DNA from: Chloroflexi bacterium UBA6265
Lineage (GTDB): Bacteria; Chloroflexota; Chloroflexia; Thermomicrobiales; UBA6265
Reading direction: 5' to 3'
Assembly (NCBI GenBank): GCA_002440805.1
Contig: DJVD01000185.1
Coordinates: 3,211 to 9,512, forward strand
Length of the DNA: 6,302 nt
The position numbers and the translations under genes are program-made. Shown here piece after piece: positions 6,254 through 6,302 of this stretch. The first letter of the stretch is position 1; each line of letters begins with the position of its first letter. The notes under the pieces are model-generated. The model ran no database searches. It saw only the letters and a program-made list of their open reading frames with translations, and had not been told where the DNA came from.

Positions 6254-6302
6254 TACCCCAGGCAGGGCTCGAACCTGCGGCCTACCGCTTAGAAGGCGGT
6301 TG
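6254..6302 (-). tRNA. tRNA-Arg (anticodon UCU), 3' part, cut by window edge
   Basis: On the minus strand the 3' two thirds of a tRNA can be folded. The anticodon stem ACCGC/GCGGT (6296-6300 with 6284-6288) encloses the loop CTTCTAA, with anticodon TCT at 6293-6291. It would read AGA and, by wobble, AGG arginine codons. A 5-base variable loop (6279-6283) follows. The T arm is GCAGG, loop TTCGAGC, CCTGC (6278-6262), and the acceptor 3' strand is CTGGGGT (6261-6255) with discriminator A at 6254. The next bases are CCG, so the CCA end is not encoded and must be added by a nucleotidyltransferase. The D arm and acceptor 5' strand lie beyond base 6302. Transcription runs towards tdk. Confidence 0.93.

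Overview
The window is a 6.3-kb piece of a bacterial chromosome of moderately high G+C. Five genes on the plus strand form one tightly packed catabolic operon. A non-coding gap follows, then a thymidine kinase gene (plus strand) facing a tRNA-Arg gene (minus strand) that runs off the right edge. I see no mobile element, CRISPR array or phage gene. The organism cannot be fixed from this sequence. The tRNA without an encoded CCA, the short two-subunit transketolase and a promoter that appears to put the tdk transcript start on its AUG would suit Chloroflexota (for example Thermomicrobia relatives), Actinomycetota or similar lineages; this placement is inference only.

Positions 1-5222 hold the operon. 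It starts inside the N-terminal (ThDP diphosphate-binding) subunit of a split transketolase, cut by the left edge. This is followed by the C-terminal transketolase subunit, a Gfo/Idh/MocA dehydrogenase best read as inositol 2-dehydrogenase (IolG), 5-deoxy-glucuronate isomerase (IolB) and the ThDP-dependent trihydroxycyclohexane-dione hydrolase (IolD). The first three genes are joined by ATGA stop/start overlaps, iolG and iolB overlap by 14 bp, and iolD follows iolB after 9 bp, so all five are probably on one mRNA. IolG oxidises myo-inositol to 2-keto-myo-inositol. After dehydration by IolE (not in the window), IolD opens the ring to 5-deoxy-glucuronate and IolB isomerises this to 5-dehydro-2-deoxygluconate. 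IolE, IolC, IolJ, IolA, a regulator and a transporter are not seen and could lie upstream or elsewhere.

Positions 5223-5574 are non-coding apart from one doubtful 23-codon reading frame behind a good Shine-Dalgarno sequence. Immediately before tdk an extended -10 element is placed so that transcription should start at the A of the ATG, which predicts a leaderless tdk mRNA. A G+C-rich hairpin between tdk and the convergent tRNA gene may end transcription from either side.

The most interesting points are the split transketolase built into an inositol operon, the replacement in its C-terminal subunit of an acidic substrate-recognition residue (E. coli TktA Asp469) by threonine, and the predicted leaderless start of tdk.
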